Assembly (NCBI GenBank): GCA_001796045.1
Contig: MGLN01000112.1
Location: 18,458 to 35,693 of the forward strand
DNA: 17,236 bases
Source of the DNA: Caulobacterales bacterium RIFOXYB1_FULL_67_16
GTDB taxonomy: Bacteria > Pseudomonadota > Alphaproteobacteria > Caulobacterales > Caulobacteraceae
Direction of reading: 5' to 3'
In this document: in pieces, positions 10,569 through 17,236 of the stretch
How the letters are laid out: every line of letters begins with the position of its first letter
Position numbering within the stretch: position 1 is the stretch's first letter
Notes under the pieces: model-generated
The model's input: the letters and a program-made list of their open reading frames with translations, nothing else
Told to the model about the DNA's origin: nothing
The model's database searches: none
Translations under genes and position numbers: made by a program

Positions 10569-12950
10569 TCAGGCGGCCAGGGCGGGTTTCAGCGGCGTCA
10601 CCGACGCCGTCGGCCGCCGCGTCGGCAGATCGAAGCTGACCACGGTGCCGACGCCCGGCTCGCTCTGGATCGACATCTGACCGCCGTGCAGCTCGATCAG
10701 AGACTTGGTCAGGGCCAGGCCCAGGCCGGTGCCCTGGGTGGTCTTCGAATGTTGGCCCTCGACCTGTTCGAACGGGCGCGCCAGGCGGCTCAGATCCTCG
10801 GCCGCAATGCCGATGCCTGTGTCGGCGCAGGCGATCCGCACCCGATCCTCTCCCATCGGACCGCAGAAGGCGGTCAGCGACAGGGTGACGGCGCCGCCTT
10901 CGGGCGTGAACTTCACCGCATTGGAGATCAGGTTCAGCAGGATCTGTTTCACCCCGCGCTGATCCGCCTCGATGTTCGGCAGATCGCCCGCCTCGACGGT
11001 CAGGCTCAGACCCGCCTCCTGGGCCTTGCCGCGCATCAGCCGGACAGCTTCTTCGCACACGTCCCGCAGGGCGACGGTCTCGTAGTGCAGGGTCATCTTG
11101 CCGGCTTCGATCTTGGCCATGTCGAGAATGTCGTTGATCAGGCTGAGCAGATGCTGCCCCGACTTCAGGATGTCGCCCGCATAGCCCCTGTACTTGTCGC
11201 CGATGGGACCGAACAGTTCCGACGCCATGATCTCGGAGAACCCGTTGATGGCGTTCAACGGGGTGCGCAGCTCGTGGCTCATATTGGCCAGGAATTCGGA
11301 CTTGGCCTGGTTGGCGGCCTCGGCCCGGGTCATGGCGATCTCGTATTTGCGCGCCAGCTGCGACAGCATCTGCTGGCTGGATTCCAGCTGGGCGACGGTC
11401 CGGCTCAGATCCTCCACGGCGCGGCGGCGTTCGGCCTCCTCGCGCTTGATGGCGGTGATGTCGGCGGCGGTGACGACCGACCCGCCTTCGGAGGTGAAGC
11501 GTTCGGACAGCTGCAGCCAGCGCCCGTCATGCAATTCGACCTCGCGCAGCCCCGCGCGCCGGTGGGCCGGCGCGTGCTCGGCCTTGATGGCCAAGGCGGC
11601 GATCCGGTTCAGCTCGTCCTTGGCCGCGCCGCGCCGCACCACCCCCGGCTGGAAGCCGAAGGCGTCCTCGAAGGCCTGGTTCGACAGGATCAACCGACCG
11701 TTCCGGTCGAACAGGACGAAGGCCTCGGAAATGCTCTCGACCCCGTCTCTCAGACGGCTCTCGGCCGACTGGGCGGCGGCCTTGGCCCGGCGCGCCTCGG
11801 TGATGTCGAGCGCCACGCCCAGAATGACCGAGAAACCGGCCTCGCCGCGTTGTCCGCGCGCCTGGCCCCGTGCGTCGATCCACCGGGTTCGCCCCGCTTC
11901 GCCGGGCACCGGGAAGGTGACCTCGAAGGCGCCATAGGCCGAGGCCTGTCGCAGCGCATGCCGGACCTCGTCACGGAAACGGGGATGGATGCGGCCCATG
12001 ACGGTCTCGCTCGAAATCACGCCGCCGCGCTCGAAGCCCAGCAGGGTCGCCATATAGTCCGACAGGGTGACTTCCTCGGCCTCCAGGTCCCATTCCCAGA
12101 CGCCGCAGCGGGCGGCCTCGACCGCTATGCGGAAGCGCCGTTCCGACGAGGCCCATTCGCGGCTCGCCCGCGCCCGGCGCACGCCTTGCCACAGGAACAG
12201 ACCGACGACTCCCAGACCCAGGAGGAGCGGCGTGATGAGCACCCAGACGTCGTCCACAAGCGCGGCCAGACCTTGGGCGGGCGGCTCGCCTGCGGCGACG
12301 ACATAGGGTCCGCCGGCCTCTACGGGAGCGGCGACCACGGCATGGTCATTGATCTTTCTAGGCTGTGTCAGGGTCGCCAGATCGGCGGATGCGATTCCAA
12401 GCACCGCCTCTGCGGGCCGGCCCTGTTCTTCGGGCTTGGCCGAGACCAGGACGACGCCCGCGCTGGACACGATCCTGAGCCTTGGGTCTTCGCCGATAGG
12501 GGGCGTGATGCGGGCCGCCAGCCGTCGCTCCCAGAGGTCTGAGCCGGGAATCGTCATCCGGCCTTCGCCCTGCCGGGCCAGAACGGCCCCGTCCGGTCCG
12601 ACGACGGTGAAGCCTACGCCCGGCGCCGCGCGACGCGCCGCCTCCACGACGGCGATGGGTTCGGCGTCCTCGCTCAGGGCCGCTTCGCCGGCCTGCAGGC
12701 CGTTCTGCGCCTCTGCGACCAGGGCGGCGGTGCGGCTCGCCGCCAGCTGAGCGCTCAGCACCAGATTGTCTTGGGTCAGGTGCAGGACTTCACGGGCGGG
12801 GCGTTGGGTCTCGCGCGCCAGCAGCAGACCGTAGCCGGTCGCGGCGAAGGCGAGCGCCAGCACCCCGACACGCATCCAGGACGGGGCGCCGGAGACGCGG
12901 TCGGTGGCGCGCCGGCCCCGTCCTTCCTGCCTCCGCTCCATGCCCCGCAA
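10569..12950 (-). CDS. Membrane-bound PAS sensor histidine kinase (PleC/DivJ-like)
   Basis: A 793-residue orthodox kinase. A transmembrane helix at about residues 26-46 and another at 231-254 (LVDDVWVLITPLLLGLGVVG) flank a periplasmic sensor of about 180 residues. Two cytoplasmic PAS domains follow (about 270-388 and 398-502), then a coiled coil (502-550). The HisKA domain has the phospho-acceptor His559 in ANMSHELRTPLNAINGFSEI, and the ATPase domain has Asn677, DTGIG (710-714) and GTGLGL (740-745). There is no receiver domain. The HisKA sequence and layout resemble the Caulobacter PleC/DivJ cell-fate kinases, but orthology cannot be decided from this window. The start is TTG 12950 with GGGAG six bases upstream; ATG 12941 is an alternative. 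No response regulator gene is adjacent. Convergent with the TonB receptor. Confidence 0.93.
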   Translation of the reverse strand: MRGMERRQEGRGRRATDRVSGAPSWMRVGVLALAFAATGYGLLLARETQRPAREVLHLTQDNLVLSAQLAASRTAALVAEAQNGLQAGEAALSEDAEPIAVVEAARRAAPGVGFTVVGPDGAVLARQGEGRMTIPGSDLWERRLAARITPPIGEDPRLRIVSSAGVVLVSAKPEEQGRPAEAVLGIASADLATLTQPRKINDHAVVAAPVEAGGPYVVAAGEPPAQGLAALVDDVWVLITPLLLGLGVVGLFLWQGVRRARASREWASSERRFRIAVEAARCGVWEWDLEAEEVTLSDYMATLLGFERGGVISSETVMGRIHPRFRDEVRHALRQASAYGAFEVTFPVPGEAGRTRWIDARGQARGQRGEAGFSVILGVALDITEARRAKAAAQSAESRLRDGVESISEAFVLFDRNGRLILSNQAFEDAFGFQPGVVRRGAAKDELNRIAALAIKAEHAPAHRRAGLREVELHDGRWLQLSERFTSEGGSVVTAADITAIKREEAERRRAVEDLSRTVAQLESSQQMLSQLARKYEIAMTRAEAANQAKSEFLANMSHELRTPLNAINGFSEIMASELFGPIGDKYRGYAGDILKSGQHLLSLINDILDMAKIEAGKMTLHYETVALRDVCEEAVRLMRGKAQEAGLSLTVEAGDLPNIEADQRGVKQILLNLISNAVKFTPEGGAVTLSLTAFCGPMGEDRVRIACADTGIGIAAEDLSRLARPFEQVEGQHSKTTQGTGLGLALTKSLIELHGGQMSIQSEPGVGTVVSFDLPTRRPTASVTPLKPALAA

Positions 12951-12982
12951 GGCCTTCTCCCAACCCGATCTACGTCTCGGGG

Positions 12983-13012
12983 AATCTAGGCTGCGTCGCG
13001 GATTCCTGTCGA
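12983..13012 (-). promoter_or_regulatory. Predicted kinase promoter with two GANTC methylation sites
   Basis: On the minus strand TCGACA (13012-13007) and TAGATT (12988-12983) are 18 bases apart. GATTC/GAATC sites occur at 12982-12986, overlapping the -10, and at 13001-13005, in the spacer. GANTC is the CcrM methylation site of Caulobacterales, and GcrA-dependent promoters carry such sites in this region. Confidence 0.45.
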
Positions 13013-13015
13013 GAC

Positions 13016-13023
13016 TTGGTTAA
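13016..13023 (-). promoter_or_regulatory. Near-consensus CtrA half site upstream of the kinase promoter
   Basis: The minus strand reads TTAACCAA, one base from the TTAACCAT half site associated with CtrA in Caulobacter. It lies just upstream of the predicted -35. A single 8-mer is weak evidence on its own. Confidence 0.3.
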
Positions 13024-13036
13024 CGGTTTCCGAACG

Positions 13037-13603
13037 TCAGGCCGCTTCCGCAGGGGATGGAATTCGCGCGGGAGCCGCTTCCAGCACTTCGGTCACCGGT
13101 TGAAGCGCCTCGCGCGCCTGCCGGGCCAGGGCCAGGACGGCCGGCGGGGCGTCGTCGGGGCTTTCCGCCACGAGGTCGATCAGGCCCTCGGCCAGCTCCA
13201 TCAGCCGGGGCGCGGCGGCGATCAGCCGAGCCTGAAACTCGATCCGCGACGGATCGCGATCATACTCGGCCCCGGGCACGCGCCAGCCGCCCCAGTCCGC
13301 AGTATCGGTGACGACCACGGGATAGGTGCCGGGCTGGGGGTGGTGGAGGCAGTCTTCCTCGGCCTGCCACTTGTTGCGGGCGCGCAGGACCCGCCAGTGA
13401 CCCAACTCCGTCGCAGCCGCATCCTCGGCGGCCATCATCAGCTCGGCGGCGGCGAATTCGCGACCCAGACCCACGTCATAGGTGACGCGAACCGGCTCGT
13501 CGAAACCCTTGGCCCAGACCGGCTGGACCTTCTCGACCGTGGCCCAGGCGCCGACGCATTCGACCCAGACCCTCTGCCCCTTCTGGAACTGCGCGCGCGC
13601 CAT
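13037..13603 (-). CDS. Conserved-type hypothetical protein, SH3-like N-terminal half
   Basis: A 188-residue protein I cannot name. Residues 1-52 are beta-rich with evenly spaced glycine and valine (FQKGQRVWVECVGAWATVEK, then VRVTYDVGLGREF), suggesting a small SH3-like or KOW-like barrel. The middle has HWRVLRARNKWQAEEDCLHH and a proline/glycine turn; residues 120-165 form an amphipathic helical region. No signal peptide, membrane helix or catalytic motif is seen. Of the possible starts, ATG 13603 is chosen over TTG 13615 because GGAGG lies five bases upstream of the ATG and overlaps the TTG region. It sits between the histidine kinase upstream region and the CBS gene, all on the same strand, but 86 bases with a promoter separate it from the kinase. 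Confidence 0.78.
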   Translation of the reverse strand: MARAQFQKGQRVWVECVGAWATVEKVQPVWAKGFDEPVRVTYDVGLGREFAAAELMMAAEDAAATELGHWRVLRARNKWQAEEDCLHHPQPGTYPVVVTDTADWGGWRVPGAEYDRDPSRIEFQARLIAAAPRLMELAEGLIDLVAESPDDAPPAVLALARQAREALQPVTEVLEAAPARIPSPAEAA

Positions 13604-13667
13604 TCCACCCTCCAATGGTTTCCATCACTATGAAGGGCGGGGGTTAGCGGCCGGTATGAGGTTTGGG

Positions 13668-14075
13668 TTAACGCGAGATGCGCTCCAGCGTCTCGCCGGC
13701 GTACTTCTCCTTCACCCGCGTCGACAGATCGCCCAACGCGATCACACCCACGATCCGGCCATGCTTGTCCATCACGGGCGCGCGGCGAATCTGGTGGGAT
13801 CCCAACAGGTCCAGCACCGACTTCAGGTCGTCGCTGTCCAGCACCGTCTGCGGATCGCGGGTGATGTATTCGACCACCGGGGCGCTCGGGGGCGCGCCGG
13901 TGGCGACGGCTCGCACGACGATGTCCCGATCCGTGACCGCCCCGATCAACTGATCGCCGTCTGCCACGGGCATGAAGCCGAACCCGCCTTCCGCCATCCG
14001 CGCCGCGACCTCCTGGATCGTGTCGCCGGGGCGAGCGAGGTGAACATCCTTGGTCATGACGTCGCGGGTCTTCAT
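13668..14075 (-). CDS. Two-CBS-domain protein
   Basis: A 135-residue protein made almost only of a CBS pair (Bateman module), which usually binds adenine nucleotides such as AMP, ATP or SAM and acts as an energy or redox sensor. CBS1 covers about residues 7-62 (VMTKDVHLARPGDTIQEVAA ... LIGAVTDRDIVVRAVA). CBS2 covers about 72-127 (ITRDPQTVLDSDDLKSVLDL ... RIVGVIALGDLS). No fused effector domain is present. ATG 14075 is chosen because AAGGAA lies six bases upstream and the protein starts MKTRDVMTKDV as such proteins do; the frame runs upstream to 14234 without plausible coding content. The TAA stop lies 64 bases from the start of the next gene on the same strand. Its partner is unknown. Confidence 0.92.
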   Translation of the reverse strand: MKTRDVMTKDVHLARPGDTIQEVAARMAEGGFGFMPVADGDQLIGAVTDRDIVVRAVATGAPPSAPVVEYITRDPQTVLDSDDLKSVLDLLGSHQIRRAPVMDKHGRIVGVIALGDLSTRVKEKYAGETLERISR

Positions 14076-14251
14076 GGTATTTCCTTGTGAAGGCTTGGCA
14101 ATAAAACCCGTCTCAAGCAGCGGGGTTCCGCTGTGTCGCGCCGTTGTGCCGCGGGCTCCGGCCGCCACGCCGCCTTTTGACCGCGTCCGAAAATCGCCAG
14201 CCCTTGGGCGTGGATTTGATGTCAGATGTCGCATCCAGACAGGAGATCAGC
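14076..14251. other. Divergent intergenic region between the CBS and PEP-mutase-like genes
   Basis: A 176-base region. Ribosome binding sites are clear at both ends (AAGGAA for the CBS gene, AGGAG at 14241-14245 for the plus-strand gene). TTGACC at 14177-14182 and minus-strand TTGAGA at 14116-14111 could be -35 elements, but neither has a good -10 at the right distance. Nothing else stands out. Confidence 0.4.
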
Positions 14252-15064
14252 ATGACCGACCAAACACGCCGCGCCCAAGTCTTCCGCGACCTGCATCGCC
14301 GGCGCGGTCTGATCCTGCCGAACGCCTGGGACGCCGCCAGCGCGCGGGTGTTTCAGACCTCAGGGTTCGCCGCTGTGGCCACCACCAGCGCAGGCGTCGC
14401 ATGGGCGCGCGGCGCTCGCGACGGCGAGGATCTGACGCGGGCCGAGATGATGCGGGAGATCGCGACCATCGCCCGCGCCCTCGATCTGCCGCTAAACGCC
14501 GATGTCGAGGCCGGGTACGGCCCCACCGCGGCCGATGCGGCCGAGACCGCGCGCCAGGCCTGGGCGGCCGGCGCCGTCGGCGTTAATTTCGAGGACGCGG
14601 ACTATGCTGCGCCCGGCGCTCTTACATCGGTGTCCCATCAGCAAGCCCGCATCGCCGCGATGCGCGACGCCGTGCCTGAAATCGTCATCAACGCTCGCAC
14701 AGACGTCTTCTTGTTGGGATTGGGCGACAGCGAGGTCGAGCGGGTCGGCATGGCGATCGAACGGGGTCGCGCCTGGCTGGAGGCGGGGGCGGATGTCGTC
14801 TTCCTGCCGGGCGTGACCGATCCCGCCGTCGTGACGCGTCTGGCCGATGGGGTCGGCGGGCCGATCAGCCTGATGGCGGGGCCGGACGCGCCGCCGGCGA
14901 AGGCGCTGTTCGCGGCGGGCGCTTGTCGGATCAGCACCGGTCCCTATCCGATGCGCGCCGTTCTCGAGCGGTTGAAGGCCCTGGCCGACGGACTGGCCGA
15001 AGATTGGTCGGCCATGTCCCCTGCCGGAGACGGCCTGACGAAAATCGGCATCGTCTTTGGTTGA
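14252..15064 (+). CDS. PEP mutase / isocitrate lyase family protein
   Basis: A 270-residue TIM-barrel enzyme of the phosphoenolpyruvate mutase/isocitrate lyase superfamily, which makes or breaks C-C or P-C bonds next to a carboxylate using Mg2+. It starts with LHRRRGLILPNAWDAASARV. Family features are the ATTSAGVAWARGARDGE region, Asp84 and Glu86 in LNADVEAGYG (metal site), and GVNFEDAD at 110-117. The KKCGH loop cysteine of isocitrate and methylisocitrate lyases is absent, so those activities are unlikely. Carboxyphosphonoenolpyruvate mutase-like or oxaloacetate hydrolase-like chemistry remains possible; no phosphonate genes are near. ATG 14252 follows AGGAG eight bases upstream; the frame continues upstream to 14144 but lacks family similarity there. 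Confidence 0.9.
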   Translation: MTDQTRRAQVFRDLHRRRGLILPNAWDAASARVFQTSGFAAVATTSAGVAWARGARDGEDLTRAEMMREIATIARALDLPLNADVEAGYGPTAADAAETARQAWAAGAVGVNFEDADYAAPGALTSVSHQQARIAAMRDAVPEIVINARTDVFLLGLGDSEVERVGMAIERGRAWLEAGADVVFLPGVTDPAVVTRLADGVGGPISLMAGPDAPPAKALFAAGACRISTGPYPMRAVLERLKALADGLAEDWSAMSPAGDGLTKIGIVFG

Positions 15065-15111
15065 TCGCGGCGTGGTATGGGCGGATAGGGCTCGCATTAT
15101 CGTGTTCCCTT

Positions 15112-15125
15112 CCCCAATATTGGGG
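15112..15125. repeat. Perfect 14-bp palindrome upstream of the antiporter gene
   Basis: CCCCAATATTGGGG is its own reverse complement and lies 18 bases before the antiporter start and 48 bases after the previous stop. It could be an operator or a short leader hairpin. A perfect 14-bp palindrome is expected about once by chance in a window of this size, so location is the only support. Confidence 0.35.
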
Positions 15126-15142
15126 TTCGCATATCAGGGGAC

Positions 15143-16999
15143 ATGATGGCCGAGGCGGCGACGGGACTGGATCTGGGCGCGGCTGCCGCCCTGCTGGCGG
15201 CGGGCGTCATCGCCGTGCCGGTGTTCAAGCGGGTCGGGCTGGGGTCAGTGCTCGGCTATCTGGCGGCCGGGCTGGCGATAGGGCCGTTCGGCCTGAGGCT
15301 GTTTCAGGAACCCGAGACCATCCTGCATGTCGCCGAGTTCGGGGTGGTCATCTTCCTGTTCATCATCGGGCTGGAGATGCGGCCCAAACGCCTGTGGGGG
15401 CTCCGAAAGGAGATCTTCGGCCTGGGCGCGGCCCAGGTGTTGTTCTGCGGCTTTATCCTGACCCTGACGGCCATGCTGGCCGGCTTTTCCGCGCCGGTCG
15501 CCTTCGTCGGGGCCATGGGCTTCGTCCTGTCCTCCACCGCCGTCATCATGCAGATGCTGGAAGAACGCGGCGAGATCGCGGGCGGACCGGGACAGCGGGC
15601 CGTTTCCATCCTGCTGCTGGAAGACCTGGCCATCGTGCCGCTTCTGGCGGTGGTCGCCGTCCTGGCCACGGTTCTGGGCGTGGCGGACGAGCAGGCGCCG
15701 CCCCTGTGGCAGACCGTCGGCTTCGCGGTCGCGGCCGTCGGAGGCGTGCTGCTGGCGGGCAAATATCTGGTCAATCCCATCTTCCGCCTGCTGGCCCGGT
15801 ATGGCGGGCGCGAGGTGATGACGGCGGCGGCCCTGCTGGTGGTGGTCGGCGCCGCCTGGGCCATGTCGCTGGGCGGGCTGTCCATGGCCATGGGCGCCTT
15901 CCTTGCCGGGGTCCTGTTGTCCGAATCCAGCTTCCGGCACCAGTTGGAGGCGGACGTGGAGCCGTTTCGGGCCATTCTGCTGGGCCTGTTCTTCCTCAGC
16001 GTCGGCATGTCGCTGGACCTGTCGGTGGTGGTGGCCGACTGGCGTCTGGTCGTCGGCGGCGTGGTCGCCTTCATGGCGGTCAAGGCGCTGGGCATCTATG
16101 GCGTGGCTCGGCTGTTCAAGGCCTCGCACCACGAGGCGGTCGAGCGCGCGGCCTTGTTCGCCCAGGGCGGCGAGTTCGCCTTCGTCCTGTACGGCGCGGC
16201 GGTGACGGCCGGTCTGTTCGACGCCCAGGTGGGCGCCATGCTGTCGGCCATCGTCATCCTGTCTATGGCTTTGACGCCCCTGACCAGCCTGCTGACCCAG
16301 CGTCTCCTGCCCAAGCCGACCCTGTCGGCCGAAGACGCGGACGGCGTGGAGTTCGCCAAGGACCTGCGCGGCCAGGTCCTGATCATCGGCTTCGGCCGTT
16401 TCGCCCAGGTGGTGTCACAGCCCCTGCTGGCGCGCGACGTGGACGTGTCGATCATCGAAAACGACGTCGAGATGATTCAGGCCGCCTCCCAGTTCGGCTT
16501 CAAGGTCTACTACGGCGACGGCGCCCAGCTTCACACCCTGCGGGCGTCCGGGGCGGACGAGGCCGAGATCGTCCTGGTCTGCGTCGACAAGCCCGAGGTC
16601 GCGGACCGGATCGTGGAACTGGTCAAGTCCGAGTTTCCGAACACAAAAATCATGGCCCGCGCCTTCGACCGGGGCCATTCGATGCGCCTGATCCAGGCCG
16701 GGGTCGACTACCAGATCCGCGAGACCTTCGAGTCCGCGCTGAAGTTCGGTGAGCGCGCCCTGATCGAGCTGGGCATGGACGAGGCCCGGGCCGCCGAGAC
16801 CATCGGCGACGTCCGCCGCCGCGACGAGGCGCGGCTGGACCTCCAGCTGACCGGCGGCATCACGGCGGGCCGCCAGCTGATGCGAGGCAATATGCCGACG
16901 CCGCAGCCCGCCCCCTACATCAAGCCGCGCCGCGAGGGGCGGTTGCTCAACGAGGACGAGGCGGGCCCGCCCGCGCCGCAAGAGCGAGAGACCGCTTAA
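15143..16999 (+). CDS. KefB-type monovalent cation:proton antiporter with RCK domain
   Basis: A 618-residue CPA2-family inner-membrane protein that would exchange K+ or Na+ for protons. Residues 8-390 hold about 12-13 hydrophobic helices, including VLGYLAAGLAIGPFGL, FGVVIFLFIIGLEMRPKRLW, FVLSSTAVIMQMLEERGE and SILLLEDLAIVPLLAVV, all typical of KefB/KefC. Residues 410-525 form the TrkA-N/RCK nucleotide-binding domain, starting GQVLIIGFGRFAQVV, then SIIENDVE and YYGDGAQLHTLRASGA. The third glycine of the usual GxGxxG is Ala (GFGRFA). The tail (530-618) is charged, proline-rich and probably disordered. ATG 15143 is followed at once by ATG 15146, which has better spacing to AGGGGA. No KefF/KefG-type quinone reductase partner is adjacent. 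The stop overlaps that of the convergent next gene. Confidence 0.93.
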   Translation: MMAEAATGLDLGAAAALLAAGVIAVPVFKRVGLGSVLGYLAAGLAIGPFGLRLFQEPETILHVAEFGVVIFLFIIGLEMRPKRLWGLRKEIFGLGAAQVLFCGFILTLTAMLAGFSAPVAFVGAMGFVLSSTAVIMQMLEERGEIAGGPGQRAVSILLLEDLAIVPLLAVVAVLATVLGVADEQAPPLWQTVGFAVAAVGGVLLAGKYLVNPIFRLLARYGGREVMTAAALLVVVGAAWAMSLGGLSMAMGAFLAGVLLSESSFRHQLEADVEPFRAILLGLFFLSVGMSLDLSVVVADWRLVVGGVVAFMAVKALGIYGVARLFKASHHEAVERAALFAQGGEFAFVLYGAAVTAGLFDAQVGAMLSAIVILSMALTPLTSLLTQRLLPKPTLSAEDADGVEFAKDLRGQVLIIGFGRFAQVVSQPLLARDVDVSIIENDVEMIQAASQFGFKVYYGDGAQLHTLRASGADEAEIVLVCVDKPEVADRIVELVKSEFPNTKIMARAFDRGHSMRLIQAGVDYQIRETFESALKFGERALIELGMDEARAAETIGDVRRRDEARLDLQLTGGITAGRQLMRGNMPTPQPAPYIKPRREGRLLNEDEAGPPAPQERETA

Positions 17000-17236
17000 G
17001 GTCGCGCCGTCCCAGCCGACGCCCTGGCGCGTTGCAGGGCGACGCGAGCGCGCAGATGAGGGCTGGCCGCCACGGCGTCGGCAATGGCGTTGAACCTCTG
17101 CGAGTCCAATCCGGAATCGGCGACGACATTGCCGATGGCGGTCTGCTGCTGCAGCGTCAGCTGATCATTTGGGGTTCCTGCCGCGATCGCGCGCATCCTG
17201 GTCATGGCGGTGGTGTAGAGGGTCAACTCCTGGGGC
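16996..17236 (-). CDS. DUF4168-like protein (C-terminal part, enters from the right edge)
   Basis: The minus-strand frame is open from the window edge to TAA at 16998-16996, giving 79 visible residues. They include QELTLYTTAMTRMRAIAAG, then ADSGLDSQRFNAIADAVAAS and PHLRARVALQRA. The pattern of an F-N-x-I-A-x-A-V-x-x-x-P-x-L-R segment near the end resembles DUF4168 proteins, small exported helical proteins of unknown role. The N-terminus and any signal peptide lie outside the window. An internal TTG at 17226 has GGAG only one base upstream and is unlikely to be the true start. The stop codons of this gene and the antiporter share the palindrome TTAA at 16996-16999. Confidence 0.7.
   Translation of the reverse strand, partial: PQELTLYTTAMTRMRAIAAGTPNDQLTLQQQTAIGNVVADSGLDSQRFNAIADAVAASPHLRARVALQRARASAGTARP

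Noticed and set aside
10686..12542. Long open frame (618 codons) on the plus strand antisense to the histidine kinase
   Set aside because: Composition is Gly/Gln/Arg/Ala-rich and low in complexity with no recognisable fold, whereas the minus strand has all kinase motifs in order.
14923..16752. Long open frame (609 codons) on the plus strand overlapping the antiporter in another frame
   Set aside because: Arg/Gly-rich product with no membrane helices. The overlapping frame encodes a complete KefB-type protein.

Overview
The window looks like a chromosomal segment from an alphaproteobacterium of the Caulobacteraceae, most likely Brevundimonas or a close relative. Grounds: very high GC, strong GC3 bias, frequent GTG/TTG starts, a large TonB-dependent receptor with an alphaproteobacterial-type plug, a PleC/DivJ-type PAS histidine kinase, and promoter-like elements that fit Caulobacter-style consensus sequences. 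The taxon is inferred from gene style, not from a database match. No insertion sequence, transposase, CRISPR array or phage structural gene is visible.

Left part (1-3011). The 5' portion of metK runs leftwards off the window edge, behind a promoter with a perfect 8-bp inverted repeat. Divergent from it is a tight four-gene block (1019-2657) of poorly characterised small proteins: a LuxR-type helix-turn-helix protein with a C-terminal membrane anchor, a small helical protein, a four-helix membrane protein, and a small soluble protein. This block ends exactly at the stop codon of a convergent XRE-family regulator (2658-3011). It is the least explained part of the window.

Centre (3012-7688). 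An AT-rich regulatory stretch with two inverted repeats precedes the XRE gene. It is followed by tRNA-Thr(CGT) and the haem genes hemC-hemD, all on the minus strand. Divergent from hemC is a plus-strand operon: tsaD (tRNA t6A modification), gpsA (glycerol-3-phosphate dehydrogenase) and a small Rieske [2Fe-2S] protein, with overlapping or near-overlapping genes.

Right part (7689-17236). A 263-bp AT-rich regulatory region with three inverted repeats precedes a TonB-dependent outer-membrane receptor, which ends in a strong hairpin terminator. Convergent to it is a large membrane-bound PAS sensor histidine kinase whose promoter carries two GANTC sites and a near-CtrA half site. Then come a conserved-type unknown protein and a two-CBS-domain protein (both minus), a PEP mutase/isocitrate lyase family protein (plus), a KefB-type cation:proton antiporter with an RCK domain (plus), and the C-terminal part of a DUF4168-like protein entering from the right edge (minus).

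The long gene-free stretches are 3012-3284 (XRE promoter region, then about 120 bp with nothing clear), 7689-7951 (receptor regulatory region) and 14076-14251 (divergent CBS/PEP-mutase upstream region, where I see ribosome binding sites but no convincing promoter). None exceeds 300 bases. Most of the window is ordinary core metabolism. The points worth a second look are the membrane-anchored LuxR block, the palindrome cluster upstream of the receptor, the cell-cycle-like promoter of the kinase, and the operator-only control of metK.
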